Notes: generated by a model from the letters alone, not told the origin. DNA of 64,000 nucleotides from Plantimonas leprariae (GCF_008802405.1 NZ_VZDO01000010.1:62001-126000), one strand, 5' to 3'. Counted from the first letter of the stretch, positions 9,351 through 19,452 are shown. A program made the numbers and translations.

Positions 9351-9830
9351 TCAGAGATGCGAGCCGCCGGTCAGCGGCCGGCTCTCGTCGCCATGGGCGT
9401 GGTGGCCGCCATAGGCGCCGCCCTCCGGATCGAAGGGTGCCTCGACCTCCTCGACGCTTCCCCCGAGGCCGACGGCCATCTCGCGCAGCACCGGATCGCG
9501 CCGGACGAGCAGGTGGTCGGCCATGATCGCCGCGGGCGTGTGGCGGTTGCCGAGGTGCCAGGCGAGGCTGAGGAGATGCGCGGCGTTGCGGCCGCGCACC
9601 GCGTAGAGCGGCTCCGGCTTGGCGATCACCCTGACGAGGCGGCCGTCGTCGAGCACGATCGCGTCGCCCTCGCGCAAGAGCCGGGCATCGGCGAGGTCGA
9701 GCAGAAAGGCGATGCCGCCGTCGCTCACCATCGCCATGCGGCGGCGATGGCGCTGCGTCTCGTCGAGCGTGATCGTGTCGGCCGCCTGGAACCCCTCGCC
9801 GCGTTCGCGGATCGTCTCGGCGCGGATCAT
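9351..9830 (-). CDS. ureE: Urease accessory nickel metallochaperone UreE
   Basis: UreE binds nickel and passes it to the urease assembly complex. The 159-residue product has the two family domains, with LLDLADARLLREGDAI in the N-terminal half and the metal-binding GNRHTPA motif (the conserved His) in the C-terminal half. The tail has a short His-rich run, GGHHAHGDE, typical of extra nickel-binding capacity. The ATG at 9830 overlaps the stop of the upstream DUF29 gene (ATGA). Confidence 0.94.
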   Translation of the reverse strand: MIRAETIRERGEGFQAADTITLDETQRHRRRMAMVSDGGIAFLLDLADARLLREGDAIVLDDGRLVRVIAKPEPLYAVRGRNAAHLLSLAWHLGNRHTPAAIMADHLLVRRDPVLREMAVGLGGSVEEVEAPFDPEGGAYGGHHAHGDESRPLTGGSHL

Positions 9831-10285
9831 GCGGCGGCCTCCGGATAGAAGTCGGGATCGAGGATGTCCTCGACCGTGAAGGGGCAGGCTTTCGGAAAGG
9901 CCGACGTCGGTATCCGCGTCTCGTCGACGGCCTCCTCGACCGCATGCGGATATTCTTCCTCCGTAACACTCCGAAGGGTAGAACGCAGACTGGGGCTGTC
10001 GCGCAAGAGCAACAGGACTTGGCGGCGCTGCTCGCGAATAGTCCGGCGCCAGCCGCTCTTGCGCTTGATCGACTGGAACTTCCATTTCAGCAGATGGTGA
10101 AGCAGTACCCGAAGCCGGCTGTGCAGTTCGCGCCGATCACTCTTGCCCAAGCTCTCGATTTCCTCCGCCGCGTTCTCCCAGTCGATGCCGTTGTGCGCCC
10201 GGGCGCGCAGCCGCGCCGCCTGGTCTACGGTCCAGGCGTAGAAGTCCTCCTCGTAGGGCACCGGCTTCTTCTGGGGTTCGGCCAT
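9827..10285 (-). CDS. DUF29 family protein, copy 1, in the urease operon
   Basis: The 152-residue protein matches the DUF29 family: an N-terminal DFYAWTVDQAARLRAR, NAAEEIESLGKSDRRELHSR, a central HHLLKWKFQ followed by GWRRTIREQRR, SPSLRSTL, and a C-terminal FPKACPFTVEDILDPDF. The function of DUF29 is unknown. It is soluble and mostly helical by composition. It follows a second DUF29 gene by 2 bases and its stop overlaps the ureE start, so both copies are inside the urease transcription unit. The first 64 bases of the coding end are identical to the other copy, implying recent duplication or gene conversion. Confidence 0.88.
   Translation of the reverse strand: MAEPQKKPVPYEEDFYAWTVDQAARLRARAHNGIDWENAAEEIESLGKSDRRELHSRLRVLLHHLLKWKFQSIKRKSGWRRTIREQRRQVLLLLRDSPSLRSTLRSVTEEEYPHAVEEAVDETRIPTSAFPKACPFTVEDILDPDFYPEAAA
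10212..10275. repeat. 64-bp direct repeat, copy A (5' end of DUF29 copy 1)
   Basis: These 64 bases are identical to 10682-10745, 470 bases away in the same orientation. They cover the coding sequence of the conserved DUF29 N-terminus. The identity includes silent positions while the rest of the two genes has diverged strongly, so this segment was recently copied between the paralogues. Confidence 0.9.
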
Positions 10286-10287
10286 GG

Positions 10288-10755
10288 TCAGTCGACCTCG
10301 GGATAGAAGTCGGCATTGAGGATGTCCTCGATCGTGAAAGGACAGGCGAGCGGGAAGACGTTCTCCGGAAGTTGGGTCTCGCCGGCCGCCAGCAGACGGG
10401 CCGAGTCGTACTCTTCGGCCAGGACCTCGCCTGGATGGCGGTGGAGGCTGGGGCTGCGACGAAGGCGTCGGTGCAATCGACGGCGTTGCTCGACGATGGT
10501 TCCCTTCCAGCCGCTGGATCGGCCGTCCGGCTGGTAGGCCCATTTCAGGAGACGGATGACGAGAACGTTCAGGCGGCTTTCGATCTCGCTTTCTTCCGAA
10601 TTGCCCAAGCTCGTCAGTTCCTCCGCCGCGTTGTCCCAGTCGATATCGCCGCGGTTGTCGAACGAAGCGCGCGCCCTCAAGCGCGCCGCCTGGTCTACGG
10701 TCCAGGCGTAGAAGTCCTCCTCGTAGGGCACCGGCTTCTTCTGGGACTCGGCCAT
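10288..10755 (-). CDS. DUF29 family protein, copy 2, in the urease operon
   Basis: This 155-residue paralogue starts with the same 19 or so residues as copy 1 (EEDFYAWTVDQAARLRARA, differing at one residue before that) and then diverges. It keeps the DUF29 landmarks NAAEELTSLGNSE, LLKWAYQ, GWKGTIVEQRR, SPSLHRHP and LACPFTIEDILNADFYPE. It starts 10 bases after the ureC stop and ends 2 bases before copy 1. Its role is unknown. The position between ureC and ureE is unusual for a urease operon. Confidence 0.88.
   Translation of the reverse strand: MAESQKKPVPYEEDFYAWTVDQAARLRARASFDNRGDIDWDNAAEELTSLGNSEESEIESRLNVLVIRLLKWAYQPDGRSSGWKGTIVEQRRRLHRRLRRSPSLHRHPGEVLAEEYDSARLLAAGETQLPENVFPLACPFTIEDILNADFYPEVD
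10682..10745. repeat. 64-bp direct repeat, copy B (5' end of DUF29 copy 2)
   Basis: This is the second copy of the perfect 64-bp repeat at 10212-10275. Mismatches begin just outside both ends, near the start codon on one side and after the ARLRAR codons on the other. The limits are those of a short gene-conversion tract rather than a mobile element. Confidence 0.9.
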
Positions 10756-10765
10756 GGGCTGAAAT

Positions 10766-12478
<1,713 letters not shown>

Positions 12479-12594
12479 CGGGCGACCTTGCTGAGCGGGC
12501 GCGGCGATCCGAGCCGATCGCGCCGGCTTTGTCAAAGCCGACCGGCGTCCCTATCTGCCGGGAAAGGCCCCGCGACATACCGGAGGCGGACTCC

Positions 12595-13026
12595 ATGCGA
12601 ATTCCCGAGGGCGCGACCCTCCTTCTGTTGGCGGCGATGCTTCCCCTGCCCGCCCTCGCGCAGCCCTTCGAGCCCGGCCCGACCTCCAGCGTGCCCGGCT
12701 CGTCGATGGCGGGCGCGCGAATCGACGGCGCGCCGCCGACCCGTGCCGGGCCGCGGATCAAGGACGCGCCGATCTTCGGCGACACGGTGGAAGAGCGCGC
12801 CTACGGCCGCGAGTACGACAACAGCTACCTCCGCCCCCGCGTACCGCGGCCGGACGGGGAGCGCTCGAATGAGGCGGTGGCGACGCAGGGTCGCGCCGAC
12901 CTCAACCCCGTGAATGCCGGCGAATTCGCGACCGGCGGCCCGAACGCGATCGGCGCCTCCAGCGTCACGCGCGGCTCGAGCTTCAGTCGGGGCGGCCGGG
13001 CGCGCATCGTCGCGCCGGCTAGGTAA
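12595..13026 (+). CDS. Small exported protein with LN-VNAG motif
   Basis: This 143-residue protein was not recognised as a known family. It has a clear Sec signal peptide (hydrophobic residues about 9-20, ALAQ cleavage site near 23) and a low-complexity mature part rich in Pro, Gly, Arg and Ser. The ATG at 12595 has GGAGG 8 bases upstream; a longer frame from 12529 lacks one. Near the C-terminus it carries DLNPVNAGEFATGG, which also occurs, slightly changed, in the next gene. It lies between ureC and ureB on the opposite strand. Function is unknown. Confidence 0.7.
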   Translation: MRIPEGATLLLLAAMLPLPALAQPFEPGPTSSVPGSSMAGARIDGAPPTRAGPRIKDAPIFGDTVEERAYGREYDNSYLRPRVPRPDGERSNEAVATQGRADLNPVNAGEFATGGPNAIGASSVTRGSSFSRGGRARIVAPAR

Positions 13027-13148
13027 ACGCACGAACGCCGAACACGGCGCGGAATGAAACAACGCGTCCCTCGCGCGTTACGCCGACAGCAGCCATGCCC
13101 GCGCCGCCCGGTTCGGCGCGGACGATCAGGATCCGGGAGTCACCCATC

Positions 13149-13982
13149 ATGACGAAGACACGCATCATCGCCGCCTCGATCCTCATGCTCGCCGCAGCGG
13201 CCCCCGCCTTCGCCCAATCGGCGGGCGGCGGTGGCGGCGCCGGCGGTGGCGGGGTCGGCGGGGGCTCGGCCGGGGGTGGCGGCATCGGCAGCGGCGGCGC
13301 GAGCGGCATCGGCGGTGGGACGGGAGCTGGCGGCGTCGGCGGCGGCGGTACGGGAATCGGCGGGAGCGGCATCGGCGGCTCCAGCACGACGCCCACCTCG
13401 CCCTCGCCCGTTTCGCCCGGCACCACGAGCGGCACCGGCGCGACGTCGGGCAGCACCACGTCCGGCTCGGCGGGGGGCGTCGGCGGCGCCTCGCCCGGCG
13501 CCGGCACGACCGGGACCGGAGCGGCAGGAGGCACCGGCACGACCTCCGGGACGGCGAGCGGAACGGGGACGGGAGCTGCGGCCGGCACCGGTCCCACCAG
13601 CGGCGGCGACATCTCCACCAGTTCGCCCGCCAGTTCCAACACTGGCGATACGGGAGCGTCCGGCGGCGACACGTCGCTCTCGACGCAGTCCACCGCGACC
13701 GCCGGCCAGACCAACCTCAACTCGGTGAATGCGGGTTCGGTCGCGACCTCCGGCAGCCCGAACACCGCCTCCGCCAGCGGCGCGACGACGATCGGCGGGG
13801 GCACCGGCAACGGCGGGCTCGGCAGCAGCGGCACCGGCACCGCGACCGAAGGCGGCGCGGCCGGTGCCGGGCGGCCGGAGGACTACCGCATCCCGAAGCC
13901 GCCGGTCGCGGTCGACATCGGCGGCATCCGGGGCGCGCTGGGGTCCGAGCCGAGCGCGACGCCCCGCCCGAACGGCGACTGA
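13149..13982 (+). CDS. Gly/Ser/Thr-rich exported protein sharing the LN-VNAG motif
   Basis: The 277-residue product has a signal peptide (residues 1 to about 22, ending AFAQ). A very low-complexity region of Gly, Ser and Thr repeats follows to about residue 185. Then comes NLNSVNAGSVATSG, matching the motif in the preceding gene, and a C-terminal tail PEDYRIPKPPVAVD. It is probably an extracytoplasmic, disordered protein. The shared motif and tandem position suggest the two genes are distant paralogues or partners. The strong strand composition creates long meaningless frames in the other directions. Function is unknown. Confidence 0.7.
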   Translation: MTKTRIIAASILMLAAAAPAFAQSAGGGGGAGGGGVGGGSAGGGGIGSGGASGIGGGTGAGGVGGGGTGIGGSGIGGSSTTPTSPSPVSPGTTSGTGATSGSTTSGSAGGVGGASPGAGTTGTGAAGGTGTTSGTASGTGTGAAAGTGPTSGGDISTSSPASSNTGDTGASGGDTSLSTQSTATAGQTNLNSVNAGSVATSGSPNTASASGATTIGGGTGNGGLGSSGTGTATEGGAAGAGRPEDYRIPKPPVAVDIGGIRGALGSEPSATPRPNGD

Positions 13983-13994
13983 GGGTTGGAGCGG

Positions 13995-14020
13995 AAAGGG
14001 CGCGCGATCAGAGCGCGCCC
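13995..14020 (-). terminator. Possible hairpin terminator at the end of ureB
   Basis: GGGCGCGC (13998-14005) and GCGCGCCC (14013-14020) form a perfect 8-bp stem with a 7-base loop. On the minus strand it is followed by TTTCC only, a weak T run, and the loop contains the ureB stop codon. It could terminate either converging unit or be a stabilising 3' hairpin. Confidence 0.35.
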
Positions 14021-14313
14021 ATCACCCGGGCGTTGAAGCCGTAGACCTCGCGGCTGCCGCGGAAGGGCACGAGCTGGACTTCGCGGGTCTGGCCCGGCTC
14101 GAAGCGCACCGCCGTGCCGGCCGGGATGTCGAGCCGCTGGCCCTGCGCCGCCTCGCGATCGAAGGCGAGCGCCGGGTTGGTTTCGGCGAAATGGTAGTGC
14201 GAGCCCACCTGCACCGGCCGGTCGCCGGTGTTCGCGACTTCCAGCACCGTGACGGCAAGACCCTCGTTCAGGACGAGCTCGCCGTCGGCGGTGAGAATCT
14301 CGCCGGGAATCAT
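14008..14313 (-). CDS. ureB: Urease beta subunit
   Basis: The 101-residue structural subunit begins with MIPGEI, the standard UreB start, and contains [21 protein letters not shown] and [23 protein letters not shown], typical of the family. It lies 5 bases after hupE/ureJ on the minus strand. In most operons ureA, ureB and ureC are contiguous. Here ureB is 1.5 kb from ureC and 1.7 kb from ureA, with unrelated genes in both gaps. Confidence 0.95.
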   Translation of the reverse strand: MIPGEILTADGELVLNEGLAVTVLEVANTGDRPVQVGSHYHFAETNPALAFDREAAQGQRLDIPAGTAVRFEPGQTREVQLVPFRGSREVYGFNARVMGAL

Positions 14314-14318
14314 GCGGG

Positions 14319-14906
14319 TCAGCCGAGCATCAGGGCGAGGCCGGCCGCGGCCGTGCCGGCGCCGAGGAGCCGTCCGAGCGCGGAGCCCGCCCAACCGCCG
14401 CGGCCGAGCGTGAGGCCGAGCCCGATGCCGGCCGCGTGGAGCGCCGCGGTCGAGAGGACGAAGCCGAAGCCGAAGGACAGCGCGCCGGCGCCGCCGAGCT
14501 CGGAGGCGTGCGCGACGCCGTGGAACAGCGCGAAGAGGCCGACGAGCCCGGCGCTCGCGGCCACCGGCAACCGCGCGGCGCTCGCCACCAGGACGCCGAG
14601 CGCGAGGACGGAGGCCGCGATCATCGGCTCGACGAAGGGCAGGGTGACGCCGGCGAGGCCGAGCCCGAAGCCGACGATCATCGTGCCGACGAAGGCGGCC
14701 GGCACCGCGTAGACCGCCCGGCCGCCGCGTTGCGCCGCCCAGAGGCCGACCGCCACCATCGCCAGGATATGGTCGAGGCCGGTCAGCGGATGCGAGACGC
14801 CGGCGAGCAGCGAGCCGTGCTCGGCCGGGTTCAGGTGGGCGAAGGCGGGCGCCGCGCCGGCGAGAAAGGCGGCGGCGGCGGTGGCGGCGGCGAGACGTTT
14901 CGGCAT
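14319..14906 (-). CDS. ureJ: HupE/UreJ family membrane protein, likely nickel permease
   Basis: HupE/UreJ proteins are small membrane proteins thought to import nickel for hydrogenase or urease. The 195-residue product has a signal-like first segment (ending FAHLNPA), the family motif [16 protein letters not shown] near residue 40, and about six hydrophobic segments, with FHGVAHASE (conserved His residues) in the middle. The start at 14906 places the signal segment at the N-terminus; a longer frame upstream is rejected. Its place directly before ureB supports a nickel role in urease activation. Confidence 0.88.
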   Translation of the reverse strand: MPKRLAAATAAAAFLAGAAPAFAHLNPAEHGSLLAGVSHPLTGLDHILAMVAVGLWAAQRGGRAVYAVPAAFVGTMIVGFGLGLAGVTLPFVEPMIAASVLALGVLVASAARLPVAASAGLVGLFALFHGVAHASELGGAGALSFGFGFVLSTAALHAAGIGLGLTLGRGGWAGSALGRLLGAGTAAAGLALMLG

Positions 14907-15034
14907 GGATGTTCCTCGGATCAAGTCGAACAGCGGTGCCCCGGCTTGGGTCGCACCGGTTATAGGGCGACCATGCGCGGCTTCGTCCCGGCTGTCAAAA
15001 GCGGGCGGGCCGAATTTTCGTGTGCGGGACCGCT

Positions 15035-16024
15035 TCAGGCCTCGAACCGGTCGCCCCAGTCGAGACGGCGCGCAACGGCGAAACGGGTCTTGTCGCGCTT
15101 CGCGACGGTCTCGACGGACGCGGTGCCGTCCGGCCGGCAGAGCTTCAGGGCGATCGCCGGCTTCGAGATCGCGGGAGGTGCGACGATCCGCGCCGCCCGG
15201 GACTCCTCGGGCGGGGCTCCCCGCAGCGCGACGAGATACGCGAAGCGCTCGTCCTCGAAGGGCAGCGTCGCGCCCTTCGCCGCGATATGGGCGCGGCGGC
15301 GCGGCAGGCGCTCGGAGAAGTGGCACCAGTCCGGCGGAACCAGCGGACAGGGTTTCGCGTGCGGGCAGGGCGCGAGGATATGCGCGCCCGCCGCGAGAAG
15401 CCGGCGTCGCGCGGCGAGGATGCGGCGGTAGCCGTCCGGCGTGCCGGGCTCGACGATCGCGAGCGCCTCCGCCGTCCGCCCCCACATCCGCTCCGCCAGC
15501 GTCGCCGCCGCGTCGAGGTCGAACTCGGCGAGGACGTAGCCGAGGAGCACGAGGTCGAAGCGCTCCGCCGTGTCCGCCGGCGCGGCGGAGCGGCCGAGTT
15601 CCACGCTCGCCTGCCGCAACCGGAACGCCCCGCCGGCGGCGGCGGCGAAGCGTCCGGCCTGCGCGAGGAAGGCGGCGTTGCGGTCCTCCTGCGCGAGAAC
15701 GGCGAGCTCGTCGCCCCAGGCGTCCAGCGCCGCGAAGCCGGCGGTGCCCGGCCCGCAGCCCGCGTCCAGCACCGAGCGCGGCGCGAATTCCGGCAGGAGG
15801 TCTCGGATCTCGGCGAGGACGCGGGAAGCGCTCGCGAAGGTCGCCGGCATCCGGGCGACGGCGTAGGCCAGCGCGTCCGCCTCGCCCGCCACGGCTTCGC
15901 GCGAACCGCGCCCGGCGCGGTAGGTCGAGGTAATCCTGGCGGAGCGCTCGGCGAGATCGCGGCGGGCACGGCCCTCCAGCTCGCTCTCCACCGCGCGGGC
16001 GAGCCAGATCGGCAGGTCGGCCAT
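15035..16024 (-). CDS. Rsm22-family small-ribosomal-subunit methyltransferase-like protein
   Basis: The 329-residue protein has a class I methyltransferase SAM-binding motif, VLDAGCGPGTAGFAAL, near residue 85. It also has the cysteine-containing C-terminal signature of the Rsm22 family (CPHAKPCPL and DWCHFSERLPR, about residues 220-245). Rsm22 proteins are associated with small ribosomal subunit assembly; the bacterial members are poorly characterised. It lies 9 bases after ureA and before ureJ on the same strand, so it probably rides on the urease message although a functional link is not evident. Confidence 0.85.
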   Translation of the reverse strand: MADLPIWLARAVESELEGRARRDLAERSARITSTYRAGRGSREAVAGEADALAYAVARMPATFASASRVLAEIRDLLPEFAPRSVLDAGCGPGTAGFAALDAWGDELAVLAQEDRNAAFLAQAGRFAAAAGGAFRLRQASVELGRSAAPADTAERFDLVLLGYVLAEFDLDAAATLAERMWGRTAEALAIVEPGTPDGYRRILAARRRLLAAGAHILAPCPHAKPCPLVPPDWCHFSERLPRRRAHIAAKGATLPFEDERFAYLVALRGAPPEESRAARIVAPPAISKPAIALKLCRPDGTASVETVAKRDKTRFAVARRLDWGDRFEA

Positions 16025-16033
16025 CGGATGCCG

Positions 16034-16336
16034 CTAGCGGATCGGCTGGTGCACCGTCACGAGCTTGGTGCCGTCCGGAAAGGTCGCCTCGACTTGGACG
16101 TCGTGGATCATCTCGGCGATGCCCTCCATCACCTGCGCGCGCCCGACGACGTGCGCGCCGGCCTCCATCAGGTCGGCGACGGTGCGGCCGTCGCGCGCGC
16201 CCTCCACCACGAAGTCGGAGATGAGCGCGATCGCTTCCGGGTGGTTCAGCTTGACGCCGCGCGCTAGGCGCTTCCGCGCGACTTCCGCCGCCATGGCGAT
16301 CAAAAGCTTGTCCTTCTCGCGCGGCGTCAGTTGCAT
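16034..16336 (-). CDS. ureA: Urease gamma subunit
   Basis: The 100-residue product is a textbook Ure[24 protein letters not shown]-like start, the conserved [14 protein letters not shown] segment and the end [14 protein letters not shown]. It follows ureD by 19 bases on the minus strand and is followed by the Rsm22-like gene rather than by ureB. Confidence 0.96.
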   Translation of the reverse strand: MQLTPREKDKLLIAMAAEVARKRLARGVKLNHPEAIALISDFVVEGARDGRTVADLMEAGAHVVGRAQVMEGIAEMIHDVQVEATFPDGTKLVTVHQPIR

Positions 16337-16355
16337 CGGCGGCTCGTCCTTCTCG

Positions 16356-17177
16356 TCAAAGCGACCATACGCGCGGCAGCCCGCCCTTGGCGAGAGTGGC
16401 GAGCGCGGGAACGAGGCGTTTGCGCAGCGAGAAACCGTCGGCGGCCGCTAGCCGCGCCACGAGAAGCCCGTCGACGAGGCTTGCGCCGCCGTGCTCTCCG
16501 AGTTGCTCGCGCAGCGGCGCGACGAGGCTTTCCGCTCGCTCGTCCTGCACGAGGAGGCTCGCGAAGGCCCGGGCGCCGCCGAGCCCGGCCTTCGCGATGC
16601 GGCAGCTCTCGATGTCGCCGTCGAGCCGCGCTTCCTCGGCGAAGACGAGCCGCCCCTCGCGCCGCACCCGCCACGAATCGCGGAAGAGGCCGGTGCGCAC
16701 CGTCTCGCCCATCAGCGTCCGGCCGAGGATGACGCTTTCGCAGAGGAGGAGCCGGCTCGACGCGGCGAGGTCGACGTCGAGCCGGCGGCGCAGCCGGCCG
16801 CCGTCGAAGAGGATCGTCTCCTGCGGCAGGTAGGCGAGCGCGGTCTCAGCGCCGACATGGAGCCGGACCGCGACCTCCGCCTCGCCGGCGGCGGCGCGAT
16901 AGACGCGCTCGGCGGCCTGCGTCGTCAGCGTCAACGCCGCGCCCTGCCCCACGACCGCGGCGTCCAGTTGCAGCCGGTCGCCGCCGGTGAGGCCGCCCGC
17001 CGTGTTGATCAGGACGCCCTCCAGCCGCCCGCCCGGCAGCCGGGGGAAGCGCAGCTTCAGGCAGCCCGCCTGGTGGAGGCGCTCGAGCCGCGTCGGCCCG
17101 TCCGCTGCCGCCCGCACGGAAACGGCGGCGCGGCCCGCGGCGCGCTGCAGCGCCGGGGACGCTTCGACGACGCTCAA
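16356..17177 (-). CDS. ureD: Urease accessory protein UreD
   Basis: UreD is the scaffold that binds apo-urease and, with UreF and UreG, channels nickel to the active site. The 273-residue product shows the conserved [15 protein letters not shown] block near residue 60, [22 protein letters not shown] and the GRTLMGE motif. The start appears to be a TTG that overlaps the MOSC stop (TTGA), so translation is coupled to the upstream gene. This is the first true urease gene of the minus-strand cluster. Confidence 0.93.
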   Translation of the reverse strand: MSVVEASPALQRAAGRAAVSVRAAADGPTRLERLHQAGCLKLRFPRLPGGRLEGVLINTAGGLTGGDRLQLDAAVVGQGAALTLTTQAAERVYRAAAGEAEVAVRLHVGAETALAYLPQETILFDGGRLRRRLDVDLAASSRLLLCESVILGRTLMGETVRTGLFRDSWRVRREGRLVFAEEARLDGDIESCRIAKAGLGGARAFASLLVQDERAESLVAPLREQLGEHGGASLVDGLLVARLAAADGFSLRKRLVPALATLAKGGLPRVWSL

Positions 17178-17749
17178 ACCGGTTCGAGCTTCTGGTGCGG
17201 TTCCGCCGGCAGTTCCACCGCGATCGGATCCCCCGCCGCGACCTCGCCGCCGCGCAGCACCACCGCCATCACGCCGGCTTTCCGCACGAGCCCGCCGGCC
17301 GCGTCCCGGTCCAGCACCGCGTGCATCAGCCCGGAGCGGAAGCGGTCGATCTGGGCGCAGGGGTTGCGCAGACCGGTGATCTCCACCACCGCCTCCGCGC
17401 CCAGCCGCAGCCTGGTGCCGCGCGGCAGGGCGAGAAGATCGACGCCGCCCGTCGCGACGTTCTCGCCGAGATCGCCGTGTTTCACGTGAAACCCGAGCGA
17501 TTCCAGCTCCTTGAACAGTTCGGTATGGATCAGGTGCACCTGCCGGAGGTTCGGCTGCGTCGGGTCGCGCCGGACGCGCGACAGGTGCTGGACGGTGCGC
17601 CCCGCATGCGCGTCGCCCTCGACGCCGAGCCCTTCGAGGAGCCGCAGCCGTTCCACCGGCCGTTTCGAGAAGCGGTGCGTCCCATCGGCGGCGAGCCCGA
17701 CGACCCGCCCCCCTCCGCCCGCTCGATCCGGTTCCAGCATCAGCACCAT
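17174..17749 (-). CDS. MOSC domain protein
   Basis: MOSC domains are predicted sulfur carriers related to the molybdenum cofactor sulfurase C-terminus. The 191-residue product has the family's GLGVEGDAHAG segment near residue 40, the RQVHLIHTELF segment, and GDLGENVATGGVDLLALP, followed by LRNPCAQIDRF with the conserved cysteine. A parS site encodes residues 87-91 (FHVKH) immediately before GDLGENV. The gene leads into ureD with a four-base overlap. Its chemistry is unknown; a connection with the molybdenum enzyme xanthine dehydrogenase in the same window is speculative. Confidence 0.85.
   Translation of the reverse strand: MVLMLEPDRAGGGGRVVGLAADGTHRFSKRPVERLRLLEGLGVEGDAHAGRTVQHLSRVRRDPTQPNLRQVHLIHTELFKELESLGFHVKHGDLGENVATGGVDLLALPRGTRLRLGAEAVVEITGLRNPCAQIDRFRSGLMHAVLDRDAAGGLVRKAGVMAVVLRGGEVAAGDPIAVELPAEPHQKLEPV
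17478..17493. other. parS site 2 inside the MOSC gene
   Basis: TGTTTCACGTGAAACC matches the 16-bp parS palindrome at 15 of 16 positions and keeps the full 14-bp core GTTTCACGTGAAAC (17479-17492). It lies in coding DNA. The lost outer base still leaves the core contacted by ParB. Confidence 0.87.
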
Positions 17750-17820
17750 CCGCGTTTGGTTTTCGCGCCGCCCGCCGCTATAGAACGGGAAGCAGGGGAC
17801 GGGAACGCGAAAACGAGTCC

Positions 17821-18804
17821 ATGGCTCGGGTGCTTGGGTGGGATGTCGGCGGCGCGCATCTGAAGGCGGCGCTGGCCGAGGATGGCGAGGTGGTGGGCGT
17901 CTGGCGGGTGCCGGCGCCGCCGGACCGCGACCTCGCCGGCTTCGAGGCGGCGCTGGCGCGGATCGCCGCCGAAGCGGGACCCGCCGACCGCCACGCGGTC
18001 ACGATGACGGGCGAACTCTCGGACGTCTTTCCCGACCGGCGCGAAGGCGTCGCGGCGCTGGCGCGCGCGGCGCGCGGCCGGCTCGGCGAGGGCGTCGTCT
18101 TCTATGCGGGACCGGCCGGTCTCGTCCCCGACCCGGAAGCGAGCGAGGCTGTCGCCTCGGCGAACTGGCACGCGGCGGCGCGGATCGTCGCGGAGCGGAT
18201 CGACGCCGCGCTGTTCCTCGCGATGGGGTCCACCACCACCGACATCACGCCCGTCGCGGGTGGCGCGATCCGGGCCGAGGGGTTCGGCGACGCCGAGCGC
18301 CTCCGCTTCGGCGAGCTCGTCTACCAGGGCTTCTCGCGCACCGCCCTGATGGCGGTGGCCGAGCGGGTGCCCGTCGCCGGAGCCCGCGTACCGGTGATCG
18401 CCGAGCCGCTGGCGACGATGGCGGACGTGCGGCAGGTACTGGCGGCTGTCGCCGACGAGGACGAGCCGGCCGACGCGCGGGCGCGGATCGCGCGGATGAT
18501 CGGGCGCGACGCCGCCGAGATGCGCGACCACGATTTCCGGACGGTGGCGCACGCCTTCGCCGAGGTGCAGCTTCGCCGCCTTCACGACGCGGCCGAACTG
18601 GTCCTGTCGCGCGGCGACCTCGAGCCGGACGCGCCGGCCGTGGTGGCCGGGGTCGGGCGCTCGGTGCTGAAGCGCCTCGCGACGCGCCTCGACCGCGGCG
18701 TCGTCGACTTCGCCGATCTGGTGGAATGCCGCTCGGCGCTGCGCGACGATGTCGGCGAGGCGGCCGCCGCCGCGGCGCTGGCGATCATCGCCGGGCGCGG
18801 CTGA
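17821..18804 (+). CDS. Hydantoinase/oxoprolinase-family protein, MfnF-like (H4MPT-linked C1 pathway)
   Basis: The 327-residue protein has an acetate-kinase/hydantoinase ATPase fold: GWDVGGAHLKAAL at the N-terminus, MTGELSDVF near 60, LAMGSTTTDITPV near 137 and GVGRSVLK near 280. It matches the family described as linked to tetrahydromethanopterin C1 transfer, whose archaeal member MfnF builds the furan-tyramine intermediate of methanofuran. The convergent neighbour is an MfnE-like kinase, which supports methylofuran synthesis. Neither fae, mch, mtdB nor fhc genes are in the window, so the rest of the pathway would lie elsewhere. The function is inferred by homology and context. Confidence 0.8.
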   Translation: MARVLGWDVGGAHLKAALAEDGEVVGVWRVPAPPDRDLAGFEAALARIAAEAGPADRHAVTMTGELSDVFPDRREGVAALARAARGRLGEGVVFYAGPAGLVPDPEASEAVASANWHAAARIVAERIDAALFLAMGSTTTDITPVAGGAIRAEGFGDAERLRFGELVYQGFSRTALMAVAERVPVAGARVPVIAEPLATMADVRQVLAAVADEDEPADARARIARMIGRDAAEMRDHDFRTVAHAFAEVQLRRLHDAAELVLSRGDLEPDAPAVVAGVGRSVLKRLATRLDRGVVDFADLVECRSALRDDVGEAAAAAALAIIAGRG

Positions 18805-18813
18805 CGGAAAGCG

Positions 18814-19452
18814 CTACTCCGCGGCGTTGAGAAGGTCGCCGGCCCGGCGCAGCTCGCGGCCGGGGACGGCGCCCTCCGAGAACCGCTTGCCGGCGAGCGC
18901 GATGTCGTTCGGCCCGGCGAGGAAGACCCGGGTCTGCGGCTTCAGGAAGGTCAGGAAGGCGGGATCGACCATCTCGGCATGGACGAGCGTCTCGACGGTG
19001 GCGTTGGCCGGCACGTCGAGCTGCTTGACGAGGAGCAGCCGCGCATTGGCGTACTGGCCCGCGAACCAGGCGGCGATGGAATCGGAGGTCACGTCCGGAT
19101 TGGTGCGGATGGCGGCTTCCCGGAAGGCCGGCACGGCGGGCAGCCAGACCGGGATCTTGTCGGCCGCGAAGGCGGCCTCCAGCGCCGCCGTGTCGGAGGC
19201 CGTCACCATCCGCGTGCCGAGGCTCTTCAGGGCGAAGCCGAACTGCTCCATGGCGAGGATGTTCATCGCCTGCACGGCTTCCTCGTCGTAGCCGATGCGG
19301 TGCTGGTAGCGCCGCACCGTGTTGGCGAAGGGCCCGCCGCCCGGCATCACCACCACCTTCCCCTTCGCCGTCTCCACGGCCTCGATCCAGCGCACGAAAT
19401 CGGGCGAGGATGCCGAGGAGCCACCGAGCTTGACGACGAGGACGTTATCCAT
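18814..19452 (-). CDS. Amino acid kinase family protein, MfnE-like
   Basis: The 212-residue protein has the amino acid kinase fold with VVKLGGSSASS at the N-terminus and VVVMPGGGPFANTV near residue 34. It also has the NPDVTSDSIAAWFAG substrate/ATP segment and a C-terminal FLAGPNDIALAG-type segment. MfnE phosphorylates aminomethylfuran phosphate in methanofuran synthesis, and homologues occur in methylotroph tetrahydromethanopterin clusters. The gene ends 9 bases from the MfnF-like stop (convergent). The ATG at 19452 matches the family start; a longer frame to 19575 is less likely. Uridylate or glutamate kinase are poorer fits. Confidence 0.78.
   Translation of the reverse strand: MDNVLVVKLGGSSASSPDFVRWIEAVETAKGKVVVMPGGGPFANTVRRYQHRIGYDEEAVQAMNILAMEQFGFALKSLGTRMVTASDTAALEAAFAADKIPVWLPAVPAFREAAIRTNPDVTSDSIAAWFAGQYANARLLLVKQLDVPANATVETLVHAEMVDPAFLTFLKPQTRVFLAGPNDIALAGKRFSEGAVPGRELRRAGDLLNAAE

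Noticed and set aside
14907-15034. Sigma-70 promoter in front of hupE/ureJ (TTGACA and TATAAC on the minus strand)
   Set aside because: The two hexamers are about 28 bases apart, too far for one promoter.
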